Of a DNA stretch of 64,000 bases, positions 1-9,147 are shown piece by piece. The translations under genes and the position numbers were made by a program. How positions within the stretch are numbered: position 1 is the first letter of the stretch; the number at the start of each line of letters is the position of its first letter. The notes beneath the pieces were generated by a model that made no database searches, was not told the DNA's origin, and saw only the letters and a program-made list of their open reading frames with translations. The stretch spans positions 73,864-137,863 of the forward strand of contig JAETQR010000003.1 in the NCBI GenBank assembly GCA_021770615.1. The letters run 5' to 3'. This DNA is from Lachnospiraceae bacterium (lineage in GTDB: Bacteria; Bacillota_A; Clostridia; Lachnospirales; Lachnospiraceae).

Positions 1-700
1 TGAGGATTCCCGACATCCCCGCATGGTTCAGTGCCATCGTTTCCAACGCACTTCCATTGATCGCAGCTCCAACCATAAAGTAATCCGCATAAATATCTTT
101 CACCGGCATGACATCATCCGTATAGTCCGGTTCCGGAAACGGGTATGGTTCCATCGAAACTAGTGGCCGGGTAGTAACCGGCGGTTGCGAAGGAAGTTCC
201 GATGGCACTGCAGATGCCTCCGGTGTCTCTGTCACAGAGGGACTTTCTGTTTCGGTTCCAACCGGCGCCAAAGTCACCGCAGGGGCTTGTGTCCCGGACA
301 TATCCTGTGGAACTGCCGTAGCTGGCGGTTTCGGTGCCGGATCACCAGCCTGCCGGACGATTACTTTGAGTTTGGAAGTCTCTGTCTTCTTTCCCTTTCT
401 AAAACGAACTGTGACAACTGCCGTTCCGGTTCTTCTCCCGGTCACCTTAAGCTTCCTGCTCTTTTTCTCCCACCTTACCCGGACTTTCTTTTTACCGGAA
501 GCCGACTGGCGTACTGTCACTCTTGTCTTCGCCGACACAGATCTGGCTTTTACCTTCTTTGTCTGTCCTACCCTCACCTTTATGCTCGTCTTTACGAGTC
601 GTGGTTTCTTTCCGGCAGCAGCCTCCGAGGAGTCAGCCGGAGATACAGCCAGTGATATCATGATGACAATGACCATCCATTTTGACAATACCCTTTTCAT
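1..700 (-). CDS. Secreted GH10 endo-xylanase, N-terminal part (cut by window edge)
   Basis: The gene reads leftwards from ATG at 700 (AAAGGAGG 9 bases upstream) off the window edge, so only about 233 residues are visible. They show a signal peptide (about residues 1-28, ending near SSEAAA), a very basic Ig-like module (about 30-115), a Pro/Thr/Ser-rich linker (about 118-185), and the start of a catalytic domain with KDIYADYFMVGAAIN. That last motif is typical of the first strand of GH10 xylanases (knowledge). It lies 41 bases after the GH115 gene and in the same direction, so it is probably the last gene of a glucuronoxylan operon: this enzyme cuts the xylan backbone outside the cell while GH115 and uronate isomerase act inside. 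The catalytic glutamates are beyond the window. Confidence 0.8.
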   Translation of the reverse strand, partial: MKRVLSKWMVIVIMISLAVSPADSSEAAAGKKPRLVKTSIKVRVGQTKKVKARSVSAKTRVTVRQSASGKKKVRVRWEKKSRKLKVTGRRTGTAVVTVRFRKGKKTETSKLKVIVRQAGDPAPKPPATAVPQDMSGTQAPAVTLAPVGTETESPSVTETPEASAVPSELPSQPPVTTRPLVSMEPYPFPEPDYTDDVMPVKDIYADYFMVGAAINGSALETMALNHAGMSGIL

Positions 701-741
701 CCACTCGTCCTCCTTTCGGCAAAACATGCACCTAAATCCAG

Positions 742-3582
742 TCAGTTGCGTGGGCTCTCATCCGGTCCGAGATAAGATTCCGGAAGTTCTCCCCGGTACA
801 AAATAAGCTTTTGCAGAGAAAGCCCTGCCTCGACGCCATAATAACGGATCTCATTCACACCGGCTTTCAACTGATGTGTTGTGATCCCATAATGACAGTT
901 ATTCAATACTCCTGTCGACCAGTTTTTCGGATTCCCCCATGCACCGCCTCCGATGGCATAATTTTCCGTCGGCACGGTATCACCGATCCGAATCTCATCA
1001 TCCACTGAGACCGCATACCGCATCGTCCTTCCGTTCTCCAGATTATTTCCCGGTGCAGTAATCGCTTTCAGGGAATACTCTCCCGCCTCTTTTACATAAA
1101 CAGAATAAACAAGACACGGTGCTTTTCCGATCTCATCAAAGTTGCCGGCCGTCGGATATATTTTCATGGAAGACAACGTCTTTCCATAATCCTCAAGCTT
1201 TTCAAAACGATGTTTTCCATAAGGTACATTTTCCGCAAAATGCTCTGCTTCGATCGCTACGATCCCATCCCGCTCAAGGAATGTCCCCTCCGGAATGCCC
1301 TCTGCTGTCCTCGTATATCTAACGGAAACGACCACTGTCTGATCTCCCGCTGTTATCGTTATTTCTTTTTCAAAACTTTCCCCGGACGCATGATCATCGA
1401 TCCGGACATCCAGTGCAACAGGCGTTACTTCTACCGTACCTTCCATCTGGCCGACGATAACACCCTCTGGTGCAGACACCTCAAAGGAAAATGCTTCTTT
1501 TCCACCATTAGCAATCCTGATACGGTACTGCTCCGCCCCGGCTTCCGTAAACTCCGGCAGTGCTGTCACACCTTCACTGACAAATTCATCGGCGCCTTCT
1601 GCATGTATGAGCATCCTGGCTGTCCCCGGCACATCAACCTTCTTCGTCTCCGGAAAATGCCACCCCTCATCATTCCACGTAACAAAGCACGCATGCGGTG
1701 AGAGCATCATACCATTCCATTTTCCATCCGCCATCGTCTCGTTATAATATTTCGTAAGTTTTTCATCCAACCGGATCGCCTCTTGTACCTTTTCATGGTA
1801 AAGATCCGCCGCTGAAATACCCTGCTTTTCATACCAGTTGTTCCAAGCCGCATAAAGGCTCATCAACTGCAGGTTCATACCTGCCACTGCCGGATAATAA
1901 ACGAGACTAAAAAATGCATCCGCGGATTCCGCCGGAACCCGATCCCGGAGCTGATCCGTTTTCCGGATCAACGCCTCACAGCGTCCGATCATCTTTTCTG
2001 TCTCTCCAAAATGGGACACATGATAAACATCCGGATTCATGGCCTCGGGCTTTCTAAGCCCATGAATCCTCGCATACTCTCTCAGGATATCCTCAATCTC
2101 TTTCTTGATGCCTCTGTCTTTTATGTAAGCGCCAAACTGCTCCTCAACCCAGGACGCAAGGAACTGATCTGTCTCATTGCGATGCCCGGTTCCCATACTC
2201 TCAAAATCATAGGCAAGATCCATGAAATAAGAGAGCGGAAGCTCATTTGGACGAATGTCACCCACGTTTACGATCCACAGGTCGCGAATCCCATAATCAT
2301 ATGCCATCGACATCTGCTCCCATACTTTGGGAAGCGGTGTGGAATTCACCCATTCATAGGAAATCGGCGCTCCATGATAATCAAAGTGATAATAAATTCC
2401 CCATCCTGCCTCTCTGTCCCGGATATCTTCTGTCGGAAGCGTCCTCACATTTCCAAAATTATCATCTGACAGCAGTAGAATGACATCATCTAACCCATCC
2501 CATGACCGGAGACCATTGACGCCGTTTCCACCATAATAAAAATCCTCTACTTCTTTGTACAGCGCAAGCATTTTCGGCATGTGGTCGCAGCCCTTTTCTT
2601 TTATGATCTTTTTCTGATCCGTGATGATACGACGCAACAATTCCACATTTTCCTGAATCGTAGAATCCTCCCCGAGCATCATCGTGTCACGCTCACCGCG
2701 CATTCCGATCGTGATCATATGCTTAAAGTCTTTGTCTCTCTCGACACCATCTTCCCAATAGCGGTAAAGACCTTCTCCATTTGTATAATAATTCCAGTCC
2801 CGGCCATAACCTACATTGTTTTCATCGCTTTTTACTTTATCCCATTCCTCGCTCGCACGCATAAGTGGCTCATGGTGGGACTGCCCGATCGTGATCCCAA
2901 GCTCAGTCGCAAGCTTAATGATCGCAAGCGGATCTTCCGAACCGTCAAGCGGAAGCGATGCAGACCACATCGCCGGCCAAAAATAATTTCCTTTCAGTCG
3001 AAGAAGAAGATCAAATACTTTCTCATAGAAAAATTCATTAAAATCGCCGAATGTATTTGTGACAAAATTTCCAAGAGAAGGCCACTCGTCATTCATAAAA
3101 AATCCGCGATACTTGACCGATGGCTCGTTGGAGACAAAACGGATCCCCTCATCAAACACGATCTCATTTTTCTTTTCCGGCATAACATCCGCCCAGTAAA
3201 CCCATGGAGCCACCCCGATCTTCTTTGAAATATGGTACATACCATGCAGGGTAGATACTGTCTCTGTCCCGGCAATGATAAGTTTTTCTGTATTCTGGTA
3301 CGCGACGATCCGGATCAGATAGCTTTCCCTCTTTGCTGCAAGCGCTGAAACATCCAGAACCCCCTCTTTCACCAACCGGTCGACAACCGGGCTTTTCCCG
3401 AGTGTCCCTGCGATAATCTGTGGCTGATCCGTCACTTTCTCATCAATCGATGGCCTTATACCTGAGACAAGTTCAATGTCTCCTGCGATCGCCTTCGCCA
3501 CATGTGCCAGACCTTTATAGTCCCGCGCATCCCGGTCGATGTATAGGCCGGCTGCCGTTTCCCTTACTAACTCAAATCTCAT
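742..3582 (-). CDS. GH115 xylan alpha-1,2-glucuronidase
   Basis: A large protein of about 946 residues with no signal peptide, so probably cytoplasmic. Family GH115 removes 4-O-methyl-glucuronic acid from xylan or xylo-oligosaccharides. Recognisable blocks are LRLKGNYFWPAMW (about residue 195), the stretch with HMITIGMRGERDTMM (about 290), LSDDNFGNVRTLP (about 375) and DLWIVNVGDIRPNELPLSYF (about 440), all in the (beta/alpha)8 core; the C-terminal third looks beta-rich. The reading frame opens at 3594, but GAGG overlaps that ATG, and the ATG at 3582 has GAGG 6 bases upstream, so 3582 is preferred. It sits 53 bases after uxaC and 41 before the GH10 gene, an arrangement that ties released glucuronate to the uronate isomerase step. 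Confidence 0.9.
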   Translation of the reverse strand: MRFELVRETAAGLYIDRDARDYKGLAHVAKAIAGDIELVSGIRPSIDEKVTDQPQIIAGTLGKSPVVDRLVKEGVLDVSALAAKRESYLIRIVAYQNTEKLIIAGTETVSTLHGMYHISKKIGVAPWVYWADVMPEKKNEIVFDEGIRFVSNEPSVKYRGFFMNDEWPSLGNFVTNTFGDFNEFFYEKVFDLLLRLKGNYFWPAMWSASLPLDGSEDPLAIIKLATELGITIGQSHHEPLMRASEEWDKVKSDENNVGYGRDWNYYTNGEGLYRYWEDGVERDKDFKHMITIGMRGERDTMMLGEDSTIQENVELLRRIITDQKKIIKEKGCDHMPKMLALYKEVEDFYYGGNGVNGLRSWDGLDDVILLLSDDNFGNVRTLPTEDIRDREAGWGIYYHFDYHGAPISYEWVNSTPLPKVWEQMSMAYDYGIRDLWIVNVGDIRPNELPLSYFMDLAYDFESMGTGHRNETDQFLASWVEEQFGAYIKDRGIKKEIEDILREYARIHGLRKPEAMNPDVYHVSHFGETEKMIGRCEALIRKTDQLRDRVPAESADAFFSLVYYPAVAGMNLQLMSLYAAWNNWYEKQGISAADLYHEKVQEAIRLDEKLTKYYNETMADGKWNGMMLSPHACFVTWNDEGWHFPETKKVDVPGTARMLIHAEGADEFVSEGVTALPEFTEAGAEQYRIRIANGGKEAFSFEVSAPEGVIVGQMEGTVEVTPVALDVRIDDHASGESFEKEITITAGDQTVVVSVRYTRTAEGIPEGTFLERDGIVAIEAEHFAENVPYGKHRFEKLEDYGKTLSSMKIYPTAGNFDEIGKAPCLVYSVYVKEAGEYSLKAITAPGNNLENGRTMRYAVSVDDEIRIGDTVPTENYAIGGGAWGNPKNWSTGVLNNCHYGITTHQLKAGVNEIRYYGVEAGLSLQKLILYRGELPESYLGPDESPRN

Positions 3583-3635
3583 CATTAACCTCATTTCTGC
3601 AGAGCTCTGTTCTACCCTGTCTTTCTTTCTGTTGT

Positions 3636-5042
3636 TTACAGATCAAACCCAAAATATGTTACTGCATTGTAATACGAAATATCCCTCACCAGTTCCCCTA
3701 ACAACTCATAATCTTCCGGATACTCTCCGTTTTCCACAAGTTTTCCGATATAATCACACAAAATACGGCGGAAATACTCATGTCTTGGATAAGAGACAAA
3801 ACTTCTCGAATCCGTAAGCATCCCCACAAAATTCCCCAGAAGTCCAAGGCTTGCCAGGGAAGTGATCTGTTCTGTCATACCCGGCTTGTGGTCATTAAAC
3901 CACCAGGCAGACCCCTGCTGTATCTTGCCTCGTATGCCATCTCCCTGAAAGCAACCGAGAAGCGTACCGATGACAGCATTATCTGTCGGATTCAGAGAAT
4001 AAAGAATTGTCTTAGGCAGCTCTCCCGTGCGACAGAGCGCATTGAGAAAATCCGCCACCTCTGCGGTAAATCCCTTTTCATTGATACAGTCAATACCGGC
4101 ATTGGCCCCGGCACTCTGGTATACCAGCTCATTATTTTCCCGCTTGGCACCGTAGTGGAGCTGCATGGCAAGATTCCTCTTTGCGTACTCCCTGCCAAGA
4201 AATAGCATCATCATTGTCTTAAACTGCAAAAGTTCTTCGTGTGTGAGTGTTTCGCCCGAAAGGCTCCGTTTTACGAGTTCTTCCATCTTCTCTTCTGCGA
4301 TCGGCCTGTACTCTGCGTAATCAAGTCCATGGTCTGTGATCAGGCATCCATTCTCCACAAAATAATCAAGACGGCGTACAAGCGCTTCTTTTAATGTAGC
4401 AAAACCTGTCACGGTGACACCGCTGACGTCGGACAGTTTTTTCATATAGGAAACAAATTCATCCTTTTCCGGGCACATCGCAAGATCCGGTCTCCATGCC
4501 GGAAGCACCTGTACATCAAAACTCTGATCTTCTTTGATCTGCTTGTGATACCGGAGATCATCCACCGGATCGTCTGTCGTGCACACAAGTGTTACATTGG
4601 ACATTTTGATGAGATTCCTCGCCGACATCTCCGGTCGTTTTAATTTTTCATTGCATGCATCGTAAATCTTCTTCCAATTCTTTTCACTTAATGTCTCGTA
4701 AATATCAAAATACCGCTGGAGTTCCAGATGGCACCAGTGGTACATCGGATTCCCGATCGCCCTCGGAAGTGCTCTGGCAAAAGCACGAAACTTCTCCTCA
4801 TCGGATGCATCCCCTGTGATATATTTTTCCTCTACGCCATTTGACCGCATGATACGCCACTTATAATGGTCGCCTCCCAGCCAAAGCTCCGTGATGTTTT
4901 TAAACTGCCTGTCCTCTGCGATCTCCTTCGGATCCAGATGACAGTGATAATCCAGTACCGGTGTTTTTTCTGCAAAATCATGAAATAATTTTTTTGCAGT
5001 ATCGTTCGTAAGGATAAAGTCTTTATCCATAAATGTCTTCAT
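3636..5042 (-). CDS. uxaC: Uronate isomerase
   Basis: A 468-residue protein of normal length for glucuronate/galacturonate isomerase (amidohydrolase superfamily), which converts D-glucuronate to D-fructuronate in the cytoplasm. The N-terminal metal-binding motif DYHCHLDP is at about residues 31-38, and WLGGDHYKWRIMR follows at about 54. Near the C terminus GMLTDSRSFVSYPRHEYFRR is the usual family signature. AGGAGG lies 11 bases before the ATG. A promoter (5079-5108) and the terminator of the preceding gene lie just upstream, so uxaC probably opens the operon that continues into GH115 and GH10. Confidence 0.95.
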   Translation of the reverse strand: MKTFMDKDFILTNDTAKKLFHDFAEKTPVLDYHCHLDPKEIAEDRQFKNITELWLGGDHYKWRIMRSNGVEEKYITGDASDEEKFRAFARALPRAIGNPMYHWCHLELQRYFDIYETLSEKNWKKIYDACNEKLKRPEMSARNLIKMSNVTLVCTTDDPVDDLRYHKQIKEDQSFDVQVLPAWRPDLAMCPEKDEFVSYMKKLSDVSGVTVTGFATLKEALVRRLDYFVENGCLITDHGLDYAEYRPIAEEKMEELVKRSLSGETLTHEELLQFKTMMMLFLGREYAKRNLAMQLHYGAKRENNELVYQSAGANAGIDCINEKGFTAEVADFLNALCRTGELPKTILYSLNPTDNAVIGTLLGCFQGDGIRGKIQQGSAWWFNDHKPGMTEQITSLASLGLLGNFVGMLTDSRSFVSYPRHEYFRRILCDYIGKLVENGEYPEDYELLGELVRDISYYNAVTYFGFDL

Positions 5043-5078
5043 TTTCTTATTTTCCTCCTAAAAAAACAATCTGCTTGT

Positions 5079-5108
5079 ATTATAGCATAGGAGCGGGAGA
5101 GATAGCAA
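5079..5108 (-). promoter_or_regulatory. Likely promoter of the uxaC-GH115-GH10 operon
   Basis: On the minus strand a TTGCTA -35 box (5103-5108) is followed after 18 bases by a perfect TATAAT -10 box (5079-5084), 37 bases upstream of the uxaC ATG. It lies immediately downstream of the terminator of the preceding gene. The -35 box is weak and the spacer one base long, so an activator may be needed; no clear operator palindrome was seen. Confidence 0.55.
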
Positions 5109-5144
5109 TAAAAAAAGAGGGCAATGTGTTTCTTTTCGCCCTCT
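5109..5144 (-). terminator. Rho-independent terminator after the Rpn-type gene
   Basis: The minus strand has a perfect 7-base stem AGAGGGC/GCCCTCT (5138-5144 with 5116-5122) followed by a run of seven T, 37 bases after the stop of the Rpn-type nuclease gene. It separates that gene from the uxaC promoter. Confidence 0.85.
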
Positions 5145-5180
5145 GTCCGCATATAATAAAGCCCCGGATAATCAGCGTTA

Positions 5181-6098
5181 TTACAAACAGGCATAGATCA
5201 CTTCCGCTTCATCTGAGCCAGCCTCGCCGGCTGCCAGCAAAATCTGCTCGATCATTCCCCTGTCTTCCTCAAGCGCATCAGCGATCTCCTCTACTGCCAT
5301 CCCTCGATCACGCTTTTTGACCGTCTGATTGATCAAACAAAATAACTCTCCTTCTTTTCGGCCTTTCAACAAGCCTTCCCTCTCTCCTTCACGGCGGCCC
5401 TTCAACAGGCCTTCCCTCTCTCCCTCACGCCATTCTCTCTCCAGTAATTCACACATACTTTTTTCACCTCCTGGTTCATTTTTCAAATATTCTACCCGCT
5501 TTGACAAATGCTGAAAACCATCTCTTGGAATCTCCTGATTATTTGTATCCCCTATAAATCTCAGAAGTCTTGTGATTTCCTCATCTTCTGCCGCATACTC
5601 AAGATTTGCATAGATTTCATGGATACCGTTTTCTGCCCGATAGTCTGTCCCCTTTATTATACGCACAATCTTCGCAATGCCTGTCTTTACATTCAAAAAA
5701 TCTTTCTTTGTAATAAAAATCAGATACAGATCCGGCAACTCATCATACTTCATACCCGTCCCCAGGCTCCGGCTGTCAATCCGGCTCTGAATAAAACGGG
5801 AACGCTTCAAATGATCTTCATTCTCAGCGATCTGGATTTCCATATTGTACTGGGTATTCTGTGAGTCCTCTGCCCATACATCCAGCACTGAACTTCGTCC
5901 GTATAAATTCCGATAACTCCGCTGCGGTTCTACCCGCAACACCTTCAGATCACGAACTCCTGTTAAAATCCGGAGTACATCCTGAATCGCCAGGATATCC
6001 TCGAAAACGACCGAAGCAAGCAGGTCACTGGTCAGGTTCAGTTTTTTCAATTCCCCCGCACGCTTCCGGTAATTTCGTATTCCTATTGTTTTTTCCAA
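5181..6098 (-). CDS. Rpn family PD-(D/E)XK nuclease / transposase-like protein
   Basis: A 305-residue member of the Rpn (recombination-promoting nuclease, PD-(D/E)XK) family. The nuclease core shows LDVWAED at about residues 72-78 and YNMEIQIAE at about 84-92, the usual D...E-x-Q arrangement. The start is TTG: GGGGGAG lies 5 bases upstream, and the nearby ATG at 6103 is in another frame and soon meets a stop. The C-terminal part contains two tandem copies of REGEREGLLKGR, encoded by a 36-bp repeat. Such proteins are common multi-copy genes in Lachnospiraceae; a decayed relative lies at 41520-42311. Their natural role is unsettled, with DNA cleavage and recA-independent recombination shown for E. 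coli Rpn proteins. Confidence 0.8.
   Translation of the reverse strand: MEKTIGIRNYRKRAGELKKLNLTSDLLASVVFEDILAIQDVLRILTGVRDLKVLRVEPQRSYRNLYGRSSVLDVWAEDSQNTQYNMEIQIAENEDHLKRSRFIQSRIDSRSLGTGMKYDELPDLYLIFITKKDFLNVKTGIAKIVRIIKGTDYRAENGIHEIYANLEYAAEDEEITRLLRFIGDTNNQEIPRDGFQHLSKRVEYLKNEPGGEKSMCELLEREWREGEREGLLKGRREGEREGLLKGRKEGELFCLINQTVKKRDRGMAVEEIADALEEDRGMIEQILLAAGEAGSDEAEVIYACL
5359..5430. repeat. Two tandem 36-bp units inside the Rpn-type gene
   Basis: Positions 5359-5394 and 5395-5430 are near-identical 36-bp units encoding REGEREGLLKGR twice. The unit keeps the reading frame. Highly charged, repeat-expanded C termini of this kind are frequent in Rpn-type proteins and can vary in copy number by slippage (inference). 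Confidence 0.85.
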
Positions 6099-6420
6099 CG
6101 CATCTCCCCCTTCTCATGCAGGAAATGCATAGAAAAAATAACACTAAAAAATGCCAGATATCTGCACTCCGCTACACTATATTTTAAAACTTTCTGTGAT
6201 CTGCAGCGGAATCACATGATGTATTCTTTGGTTTATGTATATATACTACCACGAATATATTTAGAATTCAAGAACATCAGATAAAAAACTTATTATTTAT
6301 TTTCCGTCTGCAAAAATAGAATATCATATTTATCAGGAAATGTAAATAACTATTTTTTCTCATAAAATCAGTAATACACGGAAATCAATTTTTAGTACTT
6401 GTGATTAAAAAGCTAATCAA

Positions 6421-6485
6421 AACACAACAAGAGCATCCCTCTCGCTTGTGTTTGCTTTGAACGGACGCTCTTGTTGTTTTTTGTT
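6421..6485. terminator. Bidirectional hairpin terminator downstream of the deacetylase gene
   Basis: An 11-base stem ACAACAAGAGC (6424-6434) pairs with GCTCTTGTTGT (6467-6477) across a 32-base loop. T-rich sequence follows on plus, and GTTTTGATT on minus. It lies 23 bases past the stop of the deacetylase gene. The rest of the gap 6099-6507 is AT-rich and holds only a short match (6377-6394) to the end of the palindromic element at 15902-16160. Confidence 0.75.
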
Positions 6486-6507
6486 TATATCATTCCCCGG
6501 CAGGCTT

Positions 6508-7389
6508 TTATCTGCCGTCCAAATACGCTTTCCCTCTCTCCAGCGTCTTTCCTTTTCTCGCCATAAGTTCACTTACCGTGAGGACATCATACCCCTGCTC
6601 CTGAAGCCATGGTACAACCTTTTCACACGCTTCTGCCGTCGTCTCATAAATATCATGCATCAGGATGATATCCCCATCCTCTACGTCTTTTTTGACCTGC
6701 CTGAAAATCTTTTTGGGATTCCGGGTCTTCCAGTCAAGTGTATCCAGACTCCATAAAACCATCGGCATTTTTACTTTCTTGCGCATCTTCTCGCTGATCG
6801 CACCGTATGGCGGTCTCAGGTAATTAATCTTATAACCGTTCGCAAGTTTCTTTACGATCCGGTTCGTCCGGTCAAGCTGGCTCTTTACTTTTTTCCATTT
6901 AGATTTGCTGAGATCCGGGTGATTCCAAGAATGACTCGCGATCTCACACCCCGAGGCGAGTTCCATCTGAAGAATATCCCCATCTACCCTCGCACGGTCA
7001 CCAAGTACAAAAAAAGTGGCATGCGCCCCATACTGCTGAAGTGTATTTAATATCTTTCCCGTATTCGCACGGGAAGGACCGTCATCAAATGTAAGAGCTA
7101 CTGCTTTCGGTCTCGGAGTAGCTGCGGCCGGCACTGCTACAGTTTCTATGGCATCCGTCTCTGGTAATGCAGTCTCCACTGCTGCCTGCGCATGATTGTT
7201 ATCCGTTTCCTGCGGTTGTTTTCCGCTTTTCACTACTGAGTATATCTTCACGACAGAAAGAACTACTACAAGTACAACTGCTGCCATGACAGATAAGGTC
7301 ATGACCACATTCAGCTTCTGTTTTCTATTTCTCCTGAGTCCATTCGTGCCTTTTCGGATTTTCCTTCGTATATACTCATATCTGCTCAT
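6508..7389 (-). CDS. Membrane-anchored polysaccharide deacetylase (NodB domain)
   Basis: A 293-residue protein with a basic N terminus, one transmembrane helix (about residues 28-50) and a NodB-type deacetylase domain (about 90-280). The motifs are all there: TFDDGPS (motif 1, the catalytic Asp and a metal Asp), HSWNHPDLS (motif 2, metal His residues), RPPYG (motif 3), and VLWSLDTLDW and ILMHD (motifs 4 and 5). Proteins of this build remove acetyl groups from cell-wall glycans such as peptidoglycan GlcNAc or MurNAc on the outer face of the membrane; the exact substrate cannot be told. GAGGATG precedes the ATG. It is followed by a terminator, and the gap of 77 bases to the ABC cluster upstream leaves co-transcription open. 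Confidence 0.9.
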   Translation of the reverse strand: MSRYEYIRRKIRKGTNGLRRNRKQKLNVVMTLSVMAAVVLVVVLSVVKIYSVVKSGKQPQETDNNHAQAAVETALPETDAIETVAVPAAATPRPKAVALTFDDGPSRANTGKILNTLQQYGAHATFFVLGDRARVDGDILQMELASGCEIASHSWNHPDLSKSKWKKVKSQLDRTNRIVKKLANGYKINYLRPPYGAISEKMRKKVKMPMVLWSLDTLDWKTRNPKKIFRQVKKDVEDGDIILMHDIYETTAEACEKVVPWLQEQGYDVLTVSELMARKGKTLERGKAYLDGR

Positions 7390-7466
7390 AACATCCTCAC
7401 GATCTTCCGATGAGCGGTTTCTCCCGGAAAATAATAATTATAATTACCAACAGTCCAAGTGTAACA

Positions 7467-8459
7467 CTAATTCTCAGGTTTTTCAATGACAATTTTTCCA
7501 TCTATTAGCTCTAATTTAACTTTATTTCCATCCATTCCCATTTCCTGAAGAAGCTCTGATGGTATCTGGATCCTTCCTGCGCGGTCAAGTACCGCAAACT
7601 CCTCCTGAACCTGCTCTTCATTCCAATCTATGGTAATGTCTTCCAGACGTTTCTTATACTCGCTTCTCATGATCCGCTCACTGCTCGTTTTTCCGTCCCG
7701 GATCGAGATAACACGATTTACCTTGGAAGCAAGCTCCTTATCATGGGTAACGATAACGATCGTGATTCCCAACTCTTCATTCAACTTACGGAACATATCC
7801 AGAATATCATCCGCGGTTCTACGGTCTACAGCTCCGGTCGGCTCATCTGCCAGAAGAAGTTTGGGGTTATTTGCCAGAGCGATCGCAATCGCAACCCTCT
7901 GCTGTTCCCCTCCGGACAACTGACTGAGTTTATTATCTTTTCGCTCAAAAAGCCCCACCAGCTCCAACAGTTCTTCTGCCCTCTTCTTCTTTTCCTGTTC
8001 AGACATCGTACCACTCTGAAACAACATCGGCGTCATTACATTTTCCCATGCTGTCAAATAAGGAAGAAGGTTTCTTGCATTATTCTGCCAGACAAACCCT
8101 ACTGTACTCCTCTTGTACTCCACAAGCTCTTCCTCTGTCATCTGAAACAGATTCTTTCCATCTACATACAATTTTCCTGCCGATGGGCGGTCCAGGCCTC
8201 CAATCATATTAAGAAAAGTAGATTTTCCACTTCCGCTGTTCCCTATGATCGCCATAAGTTCCCCGCGGTGAACAGTGAGATCCAGACCCTGGAGAGCCAG
8301 CACCTCAATATCCTTTGTCTTATATATTTTTACAAGTCCGTCACACTCGATCATGACATCTTCCGGGATATCCAGTTCCTCCACTGAACTTACGCCCCCT
8401 GATGTCTGTTTATTAATATGCCGGAATTCATTGAATCGATTCAGTAAGTTATTCTTCAT
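7467..8459 (-). CDS. ABC transporter ATPase with C-terminal AbrB-like domain
   Basis: A 330-residue MacB/LolD-type ATPase. Walker A is GNSGSGKS (about residue 73), the Q-loop is VGFVWQNN, the signature is LSGGEQQR (about 181), Walker B is LLLADEPTGA and the switch is VTHD. After the ATPase core a linker leads to a tail (about 285-330) containing VLDRAGRIQIPSELLQEMGM and ending VKLELIDGKIVIEKPEN. This tail reads as an AbrB/SpoVT-type swapped-hairpin module, unusual on a transporter ATPase. The gene overlaps the preceding ATPase gene by 11 bases (coupled translation). Together the two ATPases could make an asymmetric heterodimer driving the FtsX-type permease encoded upstream. Confidence 0.85.
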   Translation of the reverse strand: MKNNLLNRFNEFRHINKQTSGGVSSVEELDIPEDVMIECDGLVKIYKTKDIEVLALQGLDLTVHRGELMAIIGNSGSGKSTFLNMIGGLDRPSAGKLYVDGKNLFQMTEEELVEYKRSTVGFVWQNNARNLLPYLTAWENVMTPMLFQSGTMSEQEKKKRAEELLELVGLFERKDNKLSQLSGGEQQRVAIAIALANNPKLLLADEPTGAVDRRTADDILDMFRKLNEELGITIVIVTHDKELASKVNRVISIRDGKTSSERIMRSEYKKRLEDITIDWNEEQVQEEFAVLDRAGRIQIPSELLQEMGMDGNKVKLELIDGKIVIEKPEN

Positions 8460-9129
8460 CTACAATCTCACCATCCTCTAAGTGATATATGCAGTCTGCA
8501 ATTTCCAACAAGCCCATATCATGGGTCGTCATAACGATCGTGACCCCTTCCTTGCTGATCAGCTCCTTAAAGATCTTCATGACCTGAAGCCCGGTAGCTG
8601 TGTCTAATTCCGCCGTTGGCTCATCGGCAAAAACAATCTTCGGTTTATGAGCGATGGCACGCGCAATCGCAACACGCTGCTGCTCTCCTCCGGAAAGCTC
8701 CTGCGGCATGTGATGCATACGCTGTCCGAGCCCCACAAGCTTAAGACACTCCTCCGCACGCTTTGCCTTGTTTCCCGGATATTTCGCAAGGCGCAAAAGA
8801 AATTCCACATTTTCATATGCCGTCATCATAGGAATGAGCGCAACCGACTGAAAGACAAATCCCACATTCATTTTTCGGAATTCCTCACGTTCCCCCTCAC
8901 TCATTTTTTCCAGATACTGATCCTCAAATATCACGCTTCCCGCTTTCGGATAATCGAGCGCACTCAAAATATTCATCAGCGTGGTCTTCCCCGAACCAGA
9001 CCGCCCACGCAAAATCGTAAGCTGTCCTCTGGGAACGCTGATCCCGATATCATGTAATGCCACGAATTCACCTCCGGAGGCAAGCGGAAAGCTCTGTCTG
9101 ATCCCCTCCGTAACTAAAATATTCTCCAT
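8449..9129 (-). CDS. ABC transporter ATPase, MacB/LolD type
   Basis: A 226-residue stand-alone ATPase. Walker A is GRSGSGKT (about residue 41), the signature is LSGGEQQR (about 143), Walker B is IVFADEPTAE and the switch motif is TTHD. It lacks the AbrB-like tail of its neighbour. GAGG is upstream of the ATG, and the gene starts 18 bases after the permease stop. Its partner is the two-FtsX-domain permease at 9148-11973, with the three lipoprotein adaptors upstream; this is the layout of Gram-positive MacB-like exporters that move peptides or lipids or sense envelope stress. Confidence 0.9.
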   Translation of the reverse strand: MENILVTEGIRQSFPLASGGEFVALHDIGISVPRGQLTILRGRSGSGKTTLMNILSALDYPKAGSVIFEDQYLEKMSEGEREEFRKMNVGFVFQSVALIPMMTAYENVEFLLRLAKYPGNKAKRAEECLKLVGLGQRMHHMPQELSGGEQQRVAIARAIAHKPKIVFADEPTAELDTATGLQVMKIFKELISKEGVTIVMTTHDMGLLEIADCIYHLEDGEIVDEE

Positions 9130-9147
9130 GTCCTTACCTCATTTCTA

